This document shows, piece by piece, positions 52,645 through 64,000 of a DNA stretch of 64,000 nt. The notes below the pieces were generated by a model. It saw only the letters and a list, made by a program, of their open reading frames with translations. It searched no databases and was not told the DNA's origin. Made by a program: the position numbers and the translations under genes. Each line of letters opens with the position of its first letter. Position 1 is the first letter of the stretch. The DNA comes from Halomonas cupida (GTDB lineage Bacteria; Pseudomonadota; Gammaproteobacteria; Pseudomonadales; Halomonadaceae), in NCBI RefSeq assembly GCF_900142755.1, contig NZ_FRCA01000009.1, positions 174,317-238,316 on the forward strand, written 5' to 3'.

Positions 52645-53745
52645 ATGCAGACCAAAAGAGCCTTTCTTTCCGTTGCCATACTGTCCACCCTGTTGCTCGG
52701 CCATCTCGGCCCGGTTCAGGCTGCCGATCCGGACGACGCTGATCAGGACCAGACCGAGCAGGAGCAAGCCTATGATATGGAGGCCGACGGCGAGCAGCGC
52801 GCCAAGGCCGCTGGCGAATCGCTGATCGGCCAGCCCGGTCCTGAGATGAGCCTGACGACTCTGGACGGCGAGACCATCGATCTCGCCAGCCTGTACGGCG
52901 AGACTCCGGTCTACATAAAGTTCTGGGCGACCTGGTGTGTGCCCTGCCGTCAGCAGATGCCTGGCTTCCAGAAGTTTCAGGAGGAGCACGGCGATGATAT
53001 TCAAGTTATCGCCGTGAACACCGGTTACGCTGATACCGCCGAGGCAGCAGCCGCCTATCGCGACGAAATGGGATTGACCATGCCGATCACGGTGGATGAT
53101 GGCACGCTGGGCGAAGCCTTGAATCTACGTGTCACTCCACAGCACGTGCTGATTGATCGCAGTGGCCACATCGCCTACATCGGTCATCGTGACGATCAGG
53201 AATTGGAGCAGGCGCTGCAGGCGGTACTCGAGCAGGATGAGCAGCAGTCCTCAACCACCGAGGAAGCAGACGTCGCAGACAACGACGCCGATACGCTGAA
53301 GGTGGGGCAGGCGGCTACCGACCTCGCCGTTACCACGTGGGACGGCAATACCATCGATCTATCTCGAGCAGATTCAGACAAGCCATTGGGTGTGGTGTTC
53401 TTTGCCACCTGGTGTGAGTCCTATCTTGCAGAGAGCAAGCCGGAAACCGCCACTGCCTGCCGTCGTGTACGCGAAACCGTCAATCAACTGAGCGAAGACG
53501 AAGAGGTGCAGTGGGTAGGTATCATTTCCGGTCTTTGGACCAAGGAATCCGATGTCGAAAGCTATCTTGCCACTACCGAGACGGATATTCCTGTGGTGCT
53601 TGATGCCGAGGGTGAGCTGCATCGAGCCTTCGATATTCGACAGATACCTTCTGTCGTGCTGATCAGTGCTGATGGACAGATCGCAGAGAAGCTTGGGCCG
53701 CAGGACACCACGCTGACCACGGCTGTGGAGCGTCTCGGCCAATAG
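52645..53745 (+). CDS. Exported protein with two TlpA-like thioredoxin domains
   Basis: 366-residue periplasmic thiol protein. Sec signal (cleavage near PVQAADP, residue 27), an acidic linker, then domain 1 (about 60-195) with redox centre Cys98-Val-Pro-Cys101 in FWATWCVPC, and domain 2 (about 220-366) where the equivalent is Cys257-Glu-Ser-Tyr260 (FFATWCESY), so one of the two redox cysteines is missing. A partner Cys at 272 is not in the CxxC position. The ATG at 52645 has AGGATGAG upstream. Followed by a DsbD/ScsB-like reductase gene, the likely electron donor. Confidence 0.88.
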   Translation: MQTKRAFLSVAILSTLLLGHLGPVQAADPDDADQDQTEQEQAYDMEADGEQRAKAAGESLIGQPGPEMSLTTLDGETIDLASLYGETPVYIKFWATWCVPCRQQMPGFQKFQEEHGDDIQVIAVNTGYADTAEAAAAYRDEMGLTMPITVDDGTLGEALNLRVTPQHVLIDRSGHIAYIGHRDDQELEQALQAVLEQDEQQSSTTEEADVADNDADTLKVGQAATDLAVTTWDGNTIDLSRADSDKPLGVVFFATWCESYLAESKPETATACRRVRETVNQLSEDEEVQWVGIISGLWTKESDVESYLATTETDIPVVLDAEGELHRAFDIRQIPSVVLISADGQIAEKLGPQDTTLTTAVERLGQ

Positions 53746-53821
53746 GCAGCCCCCTCACCGCTCCGGCGACGGAGCGGTATATCTTCTGATGGAATAACCC
53801 GCCTCGCGGGGGTTGGATCCA

Positions 53822-55957
53822 ATGACGACATTCCTGTTCCGCTGCATTCTTCTGTGCTGCCTGACTTTCACGCTGTTCCTCCAGACAGGCGCTGCCCAGG
53901 AGATTCCCGGCGCCTCTGACGAGGTGCTGATCAAGAACTCGCTGATAGCTGAAACAGATCGGCCCGCACCTGGTACATCGAGTACCTTGGCCGTATTCAT
54001 GGAGCCGCAATCAGGCTGGCACGGATATTGGAAACAGCCGGGCAGCATTGGCCTGGCACCGCAGTTCGATTGGAAACTGCCGGAAGGCGTCAATGTCGGC
54101 GAGGCAGCTTACCCGGTGCCGCAGACGCTGATGACCGGCGATCTGATGAATCATGTCTATGAGCACCCTTATGCGCTACTGGTGCCCTTTGAAGTTGATG
54201 GCTCGGTACCGCAGGGAACCTCGCTTCCGATCACTGTTGATATCAAATACCTTGCCTGCCGAGCTGATGCTTGCGTTCCTGAAGAAGCGTCGCTGGCTAT
54301 TACTCTGATCGCTGGAAATGGAGAGGTGCCGTCGGAGCGCAAGGCGCGTTTCGACGAATGGAGACAGGACCTTCCGAGACCGCTGGGTTCAAGGGCAAGC
54401 TTTACTGTTATTGACGATGCTCGACTGCGCCTGAGCATCCCCCTGCCCGCCAGTGTGGAGCTGGACGATCCTCACTTGTTTATCGCCACCGACAAGATAA
54501 TCGACCCCGCAGCGGAACAGGTTTTCAGCCGAGAAGGAGATGTGCTGACCGTCGAGACGCTGCTGGACAAGTCTCGGCAGACATCCGGCTCGCCTGCTGA
54601 GTTGGAGGCACTGCTGTCATTGGGGAATGGCACGGGCCTGGCATTGCATGGCCGCAGTGAGAATGGACCAGCGCAGGGCGACGATAGCCCCCGGAATTTG
54701 CCGGAAGCTGACATGGCTGGGGAACAAGGCAACACTACCCTGCTGCTGACGGCATTGCTCGGTGCCCTGCTGGGCGGTGTTCTTCTCAACATCATGCCAT
54801 GCGTGTTCCCGATCCTGAGTCTCAAGGTGCTCAGCCTGGCGCGACTGTCCGGTGGTAAACGCGAAGCTCGGCGTGAAGCACTGGCCTACACCGCAGGAGT
54901 CGTGATCGTCTGTCTCATGCTGGGCGCGGTCATCCTTGCGTTGCGTGCAGCTGGCACTCAGATAGGTTGGGCGTTCCAACTGCAGGACCCGCGAGTTATC
55001 GTGATGCTTGCCCTTCTGACCACCGCCATCGGCTTCAATCTGGCGGGATTATTCGAGCTGGGCTCCATCAGCAAAGGCGCAAGACTGGCTGATCAGGGGG
55101 GTGTCGCAGGAGCCTTCTGGACCGGTGTACTTGCCGCCTTTGTGGCGACTCCCTGCTCTGGCCCATTCATGGCCACTGCCCTTGGCGCAGCGCTGATACT
55201 GCCCCCGCTTGCTGCGCTGACTGTCTTTGCCGGCCTGGGGCTGGGCATCGCCCTGCCGTTCCTTCTGCTTGGCTTCATACCCGCGCTGAGCCGCTGTCTA
55301 CCCCGCCCCGGTCCGTGGATGGAAAGCTTCCGACATTTCATGGCCATCCCCATGTTTCTGACGGCCCTTGCACTGGCCTGGGTGCTGGGGCGACAGCTCA
55401 GCAACGACGGCTTGATTGCGAGTTTCTGTCTGATCATGTTGCTGTCGGTTGGGCTTTGGTTTACCGGCATACGCCAGCGAGCTGGCAAGCGATTAGCCTG
55501 GCTGCCAGCAGGACTGACTGTCGCGCTGGCGTTGGCAGGCAGCGTTCTGGTTCCCCACTCCTTTCCAGGGCATAAAGTGCCTGCCGCCAACGGGACAGCA
55601 AACTCCGCCGAAGCACGCGTGCTCACCTTCGATGAAAAGCGGCTGGCTGAACTTCAGCAGCAGGACCAAGCCATCTTCGTCTACTTTTCTGCAGACTGGT
55701 GCGTCACCTGCCAGATAAACGAGCAGCGGGCAATCCACACTTCCAGAGCACAGCAAGCCTTTGAGCAGGCGGGCGTGGTTACAATGAAAGGTGACTGGAC
55801 CAACGGTGACCCTGCTATCACAGCCTTCCTGCAGGAACATGGCCGTTCTGGGGTGCCGCTCTACCTGTGGTATGCACCAGGAGAAAGCGAGCCTGAGGTG
55901 CTCCCTCAGATTCTTGAGCCGGATAGCCTCCTGGCGTTGGCTGATAAAGCCCACTGA
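53822..55957 (+). CDS. DsbD/ScsB-like thiol:disulfide interchange protein
   Basis: 711-residue inner-membrane reductase moving electrons from cytoplasmic thioredoxin to the periplasm. Signal peptide, N-terminal domain with CRADACVPEEASL, a membrane core with the two transport cysteines in NIMPCVFPILSLKVLS and VATPCSGPFMA, and a C-terminal thioredoxin domain with DWCVTCQINE. Layout follows the ScsB subfamily of DsbD (copper-stress associated in enterobacteria). Starts 76 bp after the TlpA-like gene and probably shares its transcript. The long loop before the first helix is Gly/Asp-rich. Confidence 0.88.
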   Translation: MTTFLFRCILLCCLTFTLFLQTGAAQEIPGASDEVLIKNSLIAETDRPAPGTSSTLAVFMEPQSGWHGYWKQPGSIGLAPQFDWKLPEGVNVGEAAYPVPQTLMTGDLMNHVYEHPYALLVPFEVDGSVPQGTSLPITVDIKYLACRADACVPEEASLAITLIAGNGEVPSERKARFDEWRQDLPRPLGSRASFTVIDDARLRLSIPLPASVELDDPHLFIATDKIIDPAAEQVFSREGDVLTVETLLDKSRQTSGSPAELEALLSLGNGTGLALHGRSENGPAQGDDSPRNLPEADMAGEQGNTTLLLTALLGALLGGVLLNIMPCVFPILSLKVLSLARLSGGKREARREALAYTAGVVIVCLMLGAVILALRAAGTQIGWAFQLQDPRVIVMLALLTTAIGFNLAGLFELGSISKGARLADQGGVAGAFWTGVLAAFVATPCSGPFMATALGAALILPPLAALTVFAGLGLGIALPFLLLGFIPALSRCLPRPGPWMESFRHFMAIPMFLTALALAWVLGRQLSNDGLIASFCLIMLLSVGLWFTGIRQRAGKRLAWLPAGLTVALALAGSVLVPHSFPGHKVPAANGTANSAEARVLTFDEKRLAELQQQDQAIFVYFSADWCVTCQINEQRAIHTSRAQQAFEQAGVVTMKGDWTNGDPAITAFLQEHGRSGVPLYLWYAPGESEPEVLPQILEPDSLLALADKAH

Positions 55958-56011
55958 CCATCAACCCTTTCAGTTGGTCTCGGCGGCTTTCCTGAGCCGG
56001 CGTTGGCTTGT

Positions 56012-56037
56012 CTATCGCCGGCATAGCCAGTATCCAT
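56012..56037 (+). promoter_or_regulatory. Candidate OxyR half-sites upstream of katG
   Basis: CTAT-N7-ATAG (56012-56026) reproduces the centre of the OxyR pattern, and the right 15-mer ends in CCAT (three of four matches to CTAT). The left outer half is poor, so this is a partial match only. Confidence 0.3.
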
Positions 56038-56047
56038 TATCGCTTGA

Positions 56048-58339
<2,292 letters not shown>

Positions 58340-58357
58340 GTTCTGCCTCGGGTACCT

Positions 58358-58396
58358 GCAGGCCGGAGTCCTTTGGGGCTCCGGCCTGCCTTGTTT
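58358..58396 (+). terminator. Rho-independent terminator of katG
   Basis: Perfect 11-bp stem GCAGGCCGGAG / CTCCGGCCTGC with a 10-nt loop, then CTTGTTTCC, 19 bp after the katG stop. Confidence 0.85.
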
Positions 58397-58527
58397 CCTC
58401 CGCTCCGTTTCCCCGCCTCTCTTTCATATTTCTGCCATATCTCTCCTCTGGACTTCTGCGCCCCTACCTTCTCAGCTCAGCGGCTTGCTCCGTTCGTGGT
58501 TTTCGTAGACGATCTCTTACAGTAAAT

Positions 58528-58541
58528 TACGATATATCGTA
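58528..58541. promoter_or_regulatory. Orphan palindrome upstream of vgrG
   Basis: TACGATATATCGTA is a perfect 14-bp palindrome in the AT-rich part of the katG-vgrG gap, 259 bp before the vgrG start. Its form suits a small winged-helix repressor. No cognate gene in the window. Confidence 0.45.
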
Positions 58542-58800
58542 CATGACGCGACTAGCGCCACAGTGGGAGTCGTCAGACCCTTCCGGTAAAGTGCTGGGTA
58601 ATATCAGCTCAGCAAGCTCTTGTGCTGGGTTCCTTGCGGCACAAGGACGTGCCGTCGACGCGAGCCCGCGCTGCACCAGCAGATCCACGCATCTGCTCCA
58701 GTGTGGCGTGGGCGACAATCAAGTTGATCAGGATCGGTTGATTTGATTACCACGTTAATGGCTTGGCGCGACTGCATTCGGCGTAAAGGACAACAACACC

Positions 58801-61638
58801 ATGTTCACGGACGACTCCGGTGATCTGCTGACTCGACTCCTGTCGGGGCCGATTTCCCAGCACGAGCGCCTGCTCAGGCTGACCCTCAGCGGTGGCGACT
58901 TCATCCCCCATCGGCTGGTGGGCGAAGAACGCCTTTCGCGCCCCTTCTCCTATACCCTCGATTGCATCTCCCAACGCGGCGACATCGAGCTCAAGACACT
59001 GATGGCCCAGCCCGCCGAGCTGGCGATACGTCAGGCCGATGGCAGCTACCGGCCACTCTCCGGACTGGTCGAGTCGGCGGCGTTGCTGGGTGAGGATGGC
59101 GGAGTCTTCTATTACCAAGTGGTGCTGGTACCCTGGCTGGCGATGCTCAAGCTGGGCAGCGACAGCCGCATTTTCCAGGATCGCAACGTTGTCGAGATAC
59201 TCGAGGAGGTCTTCGGCCAGCATGGCGTCGCCATGGGAGAAAATACCGCCCGTTGGCGTTTCGACCTGCGCCGCGAGTACCCCTCACGCAGCTACTGCGT
59301 GCAATACCGCGAGAGCGATTTCAACTTCGTCAGCCGGCTGTTGGAGCAGGAAGGCATCTGGTGGTATGCGGAGCACGCTGGAGAGGACGATGACTTCAGT
59401 GGTCACCGCATTGTCTTCACCGATGACCCGGAAACCTGTTCGCCGGTCGCGCCGCAGGTCATCCGCTTCCATCGCCAGGACGCCACCGAGACCGAGGACT
59501 CGATTACCCAGTGGAGCGGCCAGCGCCACCAGCAACCGACTCGCGTCAGCCTCGCCACCTTCGACTACAAGCAACCCGGTCTGGCCAAACATTCGTCACT
59601 GGACACCGTCCGCGATCAGGGCAACCTGCCGGACATGGAGGTCTATGACTATCCCGGCGAGTACTATTACCTCGACCATGAGCGTGGTGAACACCTTACC
59701 CTCAACCGCCTCGAGGCACTGGAATCGCGGGCCAAGCGCTTCCATGGCTCCGGTGGTGCGCGCCAGTTACAGATCGGTCAATGGTTCGAACTCAGCCAGC
59801 ATGCCCGCCATGCCTCGGGCATCAACAATCGGAGTGACGAAAGCGAGCGCCAGTTCCTGGTGCTGGGCCTCAATATTCATGCCGAGAACGCCCTGCCGGT
59901 CTCCGCTCATCTGAAGACCCTGCCCGGCAGCCTGCAGGCGCGGATCGATGCCGCCTTCAAGGCCCATGGTCTTGAAGATGAGGATGCCTACCGAGAGGAC
60001 TATCGGAGAGTCGGCACCGGCCATTATCTGGTCGACTTCGAGACCCAGCGCCTCAGCCAGCCCTACCGCTCTACTCTCGATCATGCACGCCCCGTCATCG
60101 GTGGCCCGCAGACGGCTACCGTAGTCGGCCCCGAGGGCGAGGAGATTCACACCGACACCCTGAACCGGGTCAAGGTGCAGTTCCACTGGGATAGGCAGGG
60201 CCAGCGCGATGCCCACTCCAGTTGCTGGGTGCGCGTCGCCCAGCCCAATGCCGGCGGCCGCTGGGGTGGCGTCTTCGTGCCGCGGATTGGTCAGGAAGTG
60301 GTGGTCGATTTTCTGGAGGGAGATGCCGATCGGCCGATCATCACCGGTCGCGTCTACAACGGTGATCAGACGCCGGACTGGCACAGCAACGGCCTGCTGT
60401 CGGGCTTCAAGAGCAAGACCTACCGAGGCGGCAAGTTCAACGAACTGGTATTCGACGACGCCACTGATCAGGAGCGGGTCAAGCTCAACTCCGAACACAG
60501 CAAGAGTCAGCTCAACCTCGGCTATCTGATCGACCAGCAGGGTAATACCCGCGGTGCCTTCCGGGGCACCGGTTTTGAATTGCGTACCGATGCCTACGGT
60601 GCCGTCCGCGCCAATGAGGGGCTGCTGCTGACCAGTTGGGGCCAGATCGGCGCCAACGGCGAACAGCTCGACATTACCCAGGCCTGGCAGCAGCTCTCGA
60701 GTGCCTGGCAACTCTCCGACACCCTGAGCAGCAGCGCCACCAGTCACAACGCCGAGCCACTGGACACCCGCGACAACCTCAAGCAGGCCAGCGAGGATGC
60801 CCAAGGCCGCCATGGGTCGGCGGGCAGTACCGGAGCCTTCGACGGCAGCAGCGCCACAACCGCCAGCCAGGGCGGGAGTGGTGAAGCGGCGAAGCTCAAT
60901 GCCCCCTGGCTGCATGCCGCTTCCCCTGCCGGCATCGCCATGAGCACTCCGGAATCGACCCACCTCGCCCAGGGCAAGTCACTGAGCGTGACCAGTGGAC
61001 AGGACATCAACCTGGCCACCGGCAAGAGCCTGATTGCCACCATGTCCGAGAAGCTGTCGATGTTTGTCCAGCGCGCCGGCATCAAGCTGTTCGCCGCCCA
61101 GGGCAAGGTCGAGGTGCAGGCCCAGAGCGACAACATGGAGCTGACCGCCGAGAAGGACGTCAAGGTCACCTCCACCGAGAAGAGTATCAATCTCGCCGCC
61201 GCCGAGGAGATTCTGATGGTCTGCGCTGGCGCCTATGTGCGCATCAAGGGTGGCAATATCGAGATCCACGCCCCGGGCAAGATCGATATCAAGGGCGCGC
61301 AGCACCTGTTTGCGGGGCCGACGAGTTTGAGCCCCTCACTGCCAAATCTGCCCGAGACCGAGCCGACCAATCTCGAGATCGAGCATCTCTACGGTAACGG
61401 TAAGCCGGTGCCCAACGCGTCGTATCGAGCCACCTTTGCTGATGGCTCGGTGCGTAGTGGTGTGCTGGATGCGGCTGGAAAGGCCTCGTTGTCCGATGTT
61501 CCCGGAGCCAGTGCGGTGATCGAGTACTTCGAGGATCCACGCGATATCGAGCAGAAACCACAGGCATGGCCCTACAAAAAGGCTGCCAAACCGGTCATTC
61601 AGATGTTGACCAGTGCATTGAAGAATAGCGTTCGCTGA
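58801..61638 (+). CDS. vgrG: Type VI secretion system tip protein VgrG
   Basis: 945-residue VgrG (TssI), the trimeric spike that carries effectors. Gp27-like part (about 1-400) with DFIPHRLVGEERLSRPFSYTLDCIS, gp5-like OB-fold near 440-560 with VKVQFHWDRQGQRDAHSSCWVRVAQP, QEVVVDFLEGDADRPIITGRVYNG, a DUF2345 beta-helix region (about 735-850) of AQ/KVTSTEKSINLAAA type, and a C-terminal extension of about 90 residues with GKPVPNASYRATFADGSVRSG, a transthyretin-like adaptor fold that commonly docks effectors. Directly followed by the Rhs gene. Confidence 0.95.
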   Translation: MFTDDSGDLLTRLLSGPISQHERLLRLTLSGGDFIPHRLVGEERLSRPFSYTLDCISQRGDIELKTLMAQPAELAIRQADGSYRPLSGLVESAALLGEDGGVFYYQVVLVPWLAMLKLGSDSRIFQDRNVVEILEEVFGQHGVAMGENTARWRFDLRREYPSRSYCVQYRESDFNFVSRLLEQEGIWWYAEHAGEDDDFSGHRIVFTDDPETCSPVAPQVIRFHRQDATETEDSITQWSGQRHQQPTRVSLATFDYKQPGLAKHSSLDTVRDQGNLPDMEVYDYPGEYYYLDHERGEHLTLNRLEALESRAKRFHGSGGARQLQIGQWFELSQHARHASGINNRSDESERQFLVLGLNIHAENALPVSAHLKTLPGSLQARIDAAFKAHGLEDEDAYREDYRRVGTGHYLVDFETQRLSQPYRSTLDHARPVIGGPQTATVVGPEGEEIHTDTLNRVKVQFHWDRQGQRDAHSSCWVRVAQPNAGGRWGGVFVPRIGQEVVVDFLEGDADRPIITGRVYNGDQTPDWHSNGLLSGFKSKTYRGGKFNELVFDDATDQERVKLNSEHSKSQLNLGYLIDQQGNTRGAFRGTGFELRTDAYGAVRANEGLLLTSWGQIGANGEQLDITQAWQQLSSAWQLSDTLSSSATSHNAEPLDTRDNLKQASEDAQGRHGSAGSTGAFDGSSATTASQGGSGEAAKLNAPWLHAASPAGIAMSTPESTHLAQGKSLSVTSGQDINLATGKSLIATMSEKLSMFVQRAGIKLFAAQGKVEVQAQSDNMELTAEKDVKVTSTEKSINLAAAEEILMVCAGAYVRIKGGNIEIHAPGKIDIKGAQHLFAGPTSLSPSLPNLPETEPTNLEIEHLYGNGKPVPNASYRATFADGSVRSGVLDAAGKASLSDVPGASAVIEYFEDPRDIEQKPQAWPYKKAAKPVIQMLTSALKNSVR

Positions 61639-61670
61639 AGCGAGCCTTTAATCAGGGAAGGAATCTTGTC

Positions 61671-64000
61671 ATGGCCGATACTGGCGGTGTACTAGGGGTC
61701 AACGTCACCGAGGATGTGAACCGTATCCGCGAGCATGCCATCCATCAGCGTGTGATCACGGCGGAGCCCTACTCCGAAGGCGAAACGCCGGAAGCCGTCA
61801 TGCTCATGGATGTGGAAGAGGACTCGGTATCCATCCTTGATGTGGTGGTACAGGCAGCCTATATGCTGCCGGTGATCGGCAATGTCATGGCGCTGGGCGA
61901 TGTGGCTCGTGATGTGGCCGACCTCACTGGCAAAGATCCACGAGGTCAACCCAATCACCATAGTGCCTGGTTGTGGGCTGTACTGGTCATTGATGCCATT
62001 GGCCTGGTGCCCGCCGCGGGTAATGCCTCGCGTCCTATGCGTTTGGCGACACGTGAAAGTGTTCTGGCGTTCTCGCGTGGCGAAGGCGTCGAAATGGCGG
62101 CGGACATCCTGATCAATATGGCCGCAGGTCAAGCGCTTTCCTTCCTGGAGCAGCTTCCCGATTGGGTGGAATCAAAGAAGTCAGACTTCCAGAACGAGGT
62201 CATCAACATCATCGACAAGCTTGGTGAGTTCATCGAGCACCCCGTGGATGCGGCTACCCAGGCGGGAATGATCGAACGCAACCCTGCCTGGTGGGATATC
62301 CTCGACAAGGGCAAGAAGATCGTTTTTGTCGCCTTTGACCGTCTTCTCGATGCTCTGGGAGCTGACCGCCTGGAGTTGGTTGGCTCCCTGCGTGTGCTCA
62401 GTGGCGTTGCGGTCAACAAGATAATAGAAGGGATCGATGAGTTGCTGCCTCTCGTAGCGGAGTTGGCCAGTGAGGTAGGGCGCCGCAGAAGAGCCACGAG
62501 AGGCGTCAACCACGAAGGTGGCGCGATCACCGGGAAGACCAATCGGCATGTGCTCGATGCGGAATATCGTCAATCCTCTCGTCATGAGACGGATGCCAGT
62601 CCGACACCTGCTGGCTGCGCCTGTGGCTTCCCGGTCAGCAGGCGCAATAGCGGCAACCCCATCGACTATGTGATGGGCGACGAGAACCTGTGGCATACCG
62701 ACTTTCGCGTTCCGGGCCTGATCGACATCGAGTGGACACGCTACTATCGTTCGAGCATTGACGAACTTGATGACAGTGAGCTTGGCGCACGTTGGAGCAC
62801 GCCCTACCATTTGCGCTTCGAGGAACATGACGGGCAACTGACCTACATTGATGGCCTCAATCGTGCCCTGCCTGTCGAGTCATTGGCCATTGGCGAGAGC
62901 CGCTTCCTGCCCAGGGAGCAGTTCACACTCGAACACCCGGATGTCGACACCTATGTGTTGCGCTTCCTTGATGAAGGCGTCGAGCACTATCAGCGTATCG
63001 CCGAATCCGGCTCGGGGCAGCGTGTCCATTTCCGTCTGGTGGAACGACGTGAGCGTGACGGTCGAGCCCTCATCCTGAACTATCGCGAAGGTTGCCTTGC
63101 CAGCATCACGGATAACGCCGCGCTGGACCTGCGCTTTCACTACAGCGACGCCGGGCTGCTGGAGCGGATTGTTCGTCACTATCCGGGAAGCGATCAGGCG
63201 CAGGAAGTACTGGCCCGCTATACCCACGACGCACAGCGCGACCTGGTGACCAGCGAAGATGCCCGCGGTTACGAACGCCACTACCAGTACCAGCATCACC
63301 TCGTCACCCGCTATAGCCATCGCAACGAGTTGGCCGTCGAGCTGGAATGGGACTGGCCCGGCAAGGCCGAAGGCGCCCTCCCCTCGGCCCATGAGACCCG
63401 CTGTATCCGCAACCGTCTGGAAGACGGCAGCGAGGATACACGCTTCGAGTACCATCGGGGTCTGTGGTACACCCGTGTGACCGATGCCGCAGACGTGGTC
63501 ACCATCTATCGCTACAACTATCACAACCTGATTGAGTCAATCACTCACCCCTACCATCCAGAACTGGGAAGTGAGCATTGGCGCTGGGATGAACATGGGC
63601 GCCTGATCCGTCATATGGATGGCGAAGGTCGCACCACGCGCTACCGCTACGATGCCGAAGGCCGGATGACCGCAGTGACCGATCCGCAGGGCCTGACGAC
63701 GCAGATCGAGTACGACGACCAGGGCCTACCGGCCAGGGTCACCAACCCCGATGGTCGTGTGCGAGAGACACGCTTCGACAAGCGTGGCCTGCCGGTGGAG
63801 GAAATCGCCCCCAGCGGCCGCAAGACGACCTACAAGCACAACGAACGCGGTCTGCTCACCGCGATGACCGATGCCGCCGGCAACACCTATCGCTACGAGT
63901 GGAACGACCAGGGACTGCTGGTCAGCGCCAGTGACTGCTCGCAGAAGACCACCGAATATCATTACGATCATCGTGGCCACCTGTGCGAGATGATCAATGC
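61671..64000 (+). CDS. rhs: Rhs-family type VI effector, N-terminal and repeat region (3' end outside window)
   Basis: Incomplete polymorphic-toxin carrier; 776 codons are present and the frame is open at the right edge. The N-terminal region has two hydrophobic segments (ILDVVVQAAYMLPVIGNVMA, AWLWAVLVIDAIGLVPAAG), a DUF6531-like block from about residue 325 (GNPIDYVMGDENLWHTDF), then YD-repeats such as RYRYDAEGRMTAVTDPQG and YRYEWNDQGLLVSASD. GGAAGGA lies before the ATG. It starts 32 bp after vgrG; no separate PAAR or Eag chaperone gene comes between. The toxin C-terminus and immunity gene are beyond the window. Confidence 0.93.
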   Translation, partial: MADTGGVLGVNVTEDVNRIREHAIHQRVITAEPYSEGETPEAVMLMDVEEDSVSILDVVVQAAYMLPVIGNVMALGDVARDVADLTGKDPRGQPNHHSAWLWAVLVIDAIGLVPAAGNASRPMRLATRESVLAFSRGEGVEMAADILINMAAGQALSFLEQLPDWVESKKSDFQNEVINIIDKLGEFIEHPVDAATQAGMIERNPAWWDILDKGKKIVFVAFDRLLDALGADRLELVGSLRVLSGVAVNKIIEGIDELLPLVAELASEVGRRRRATRGVNHEGGAITGKTNRHVLDAEYRQSSRHETDASPTPAGCACGFPVSRRNSGNPIDYVMGDENLWHTDFRVPGLIDIEWTRYYRSSIDELDDSELGARWSTPYHLRFEEHDGQLTYIDGLNRALPVESLAIGESRFLPREQFTLEHPDVDTYVLRFLDEGVEHYQRIAESGSGQRVHFRLVERRERDGRALILNYREGCLASITDNAALDLRFHYSDAGLLERIVRHYPGSDQAQEVLARYTHDAQRDLVTSEDARGYERHYQYQHHLVTRYSHRNELAVELEWDWPGKAEGALPSAHETRCIRNRLEDGSEDTRFEYHRGLWYTRVTDAADVVTIYRYNYHNLIESITHPYHPELGSEHWRWDEHGRLIRHMDGEGRTTRYRYDAEGRMTAVTDPQGLTTQIEYDDQGLPARVTNPDGRVRETRFDKRGLPVEEIAPSGRKTTYKHNERGLLTAMTDAAGNTYRYEWNDQGLLVSASDCSQKTTEYHYDHRGHLCEMIN

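Larger units (their letters stand above)
58340..58800. other. Intergenic region between katG and vgrG
   Basis: 461 bp holding the katG terminator, a pyrimidine-rich stretch without genes (58390-58500), and an AT-rich promoter-like part around 58515-58545 with a 14-bp palindrome, then 255 bp of leader before vgrG. No open reading frame I can support. Confidence 0.6.

Overview
The window is a GC-rich (roughly 60%), gene-dense chromosomal segment from an aerobic Gram-negative gammaproteobacterium. The gene set fits a Halomonadaceae-like (Halomonas) organism, but this is an inference from protein character (sugar and alcohol catabolism, NhaC, the osmotolerance-type triad, zur/hisI/yidD/sufE housekeeping genes) and not a proven taxonomy. 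I found no rRNA, tRNA, CRISPR array or transposase.

1-8.6 kb is a catabolic block. A YtfQRT-YjfF-type sugar ABC importer and an AldA-like aldehyde dehydrogenase read leftwards; a GntR/FCD regulator and a GMC alcohol dehydrogenase read rightwards. 8.6-16.5 kb holds an AidB-like acyl-CoA dehydrogenase divergent from an AlkJ/AlkK/ALDH-type operon (alcohol to aldehyde to acid to acyl-CoA), then a TetR gene. 16.5-18 kb is a tetR-SDR divergon with a perfect 52-bp palindrome between the genes.

18-24 kb is mostly core: sufE, a GNAT acetyltransferase, yidD, hisI, zur, and the triad of retropepsin-like lipoprotein, 7TM transglutaminase-like protein and ATP-grasp ligase. The retropepsin-like member appears to have lost its catalytic aspartate. 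24.8-28.9 kb is an apparently complete extracytoplasmic 3-keto-glycoside module: exported TIM-barrel protein, GMC dehydrogenase with a three-cysteine motif, Tat-signal subunit 3, and exported DUF1080 hydrolase. A LacI-type palindrome lies in front, and related GC-rich hairpins flank the last gene.

29-38 kb carries NhaC plus a MetC-like lyase, a GntR gene, a stand-alone fabF with a divergent TetR gene, fused dihydroxyacetone kinase, a GrpB protein, a Tat-type class A beta-lactamase and a nucleotidyltransferase. 38.6-50 kb looks like an accessory patchwork: four LysR genes, one HxlR gene, two SDRs, a SnoaL-like protein, two MBL-fold enzymes, an alpha/beta hydrolase, and two decayed genes (an SDR and a LuxR-type helix-turn-helix). 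50-58 kb has a lipoprotein, a MocR regulator, a tandem 14-bp repeat, a double-domain TlpA protein with a DsbD/ScsB-like reductase, and katG. 58.8-64 kb starts a type VI secretion cargo locus: VgrG followed by an Rhs protein cut off by the window edge.
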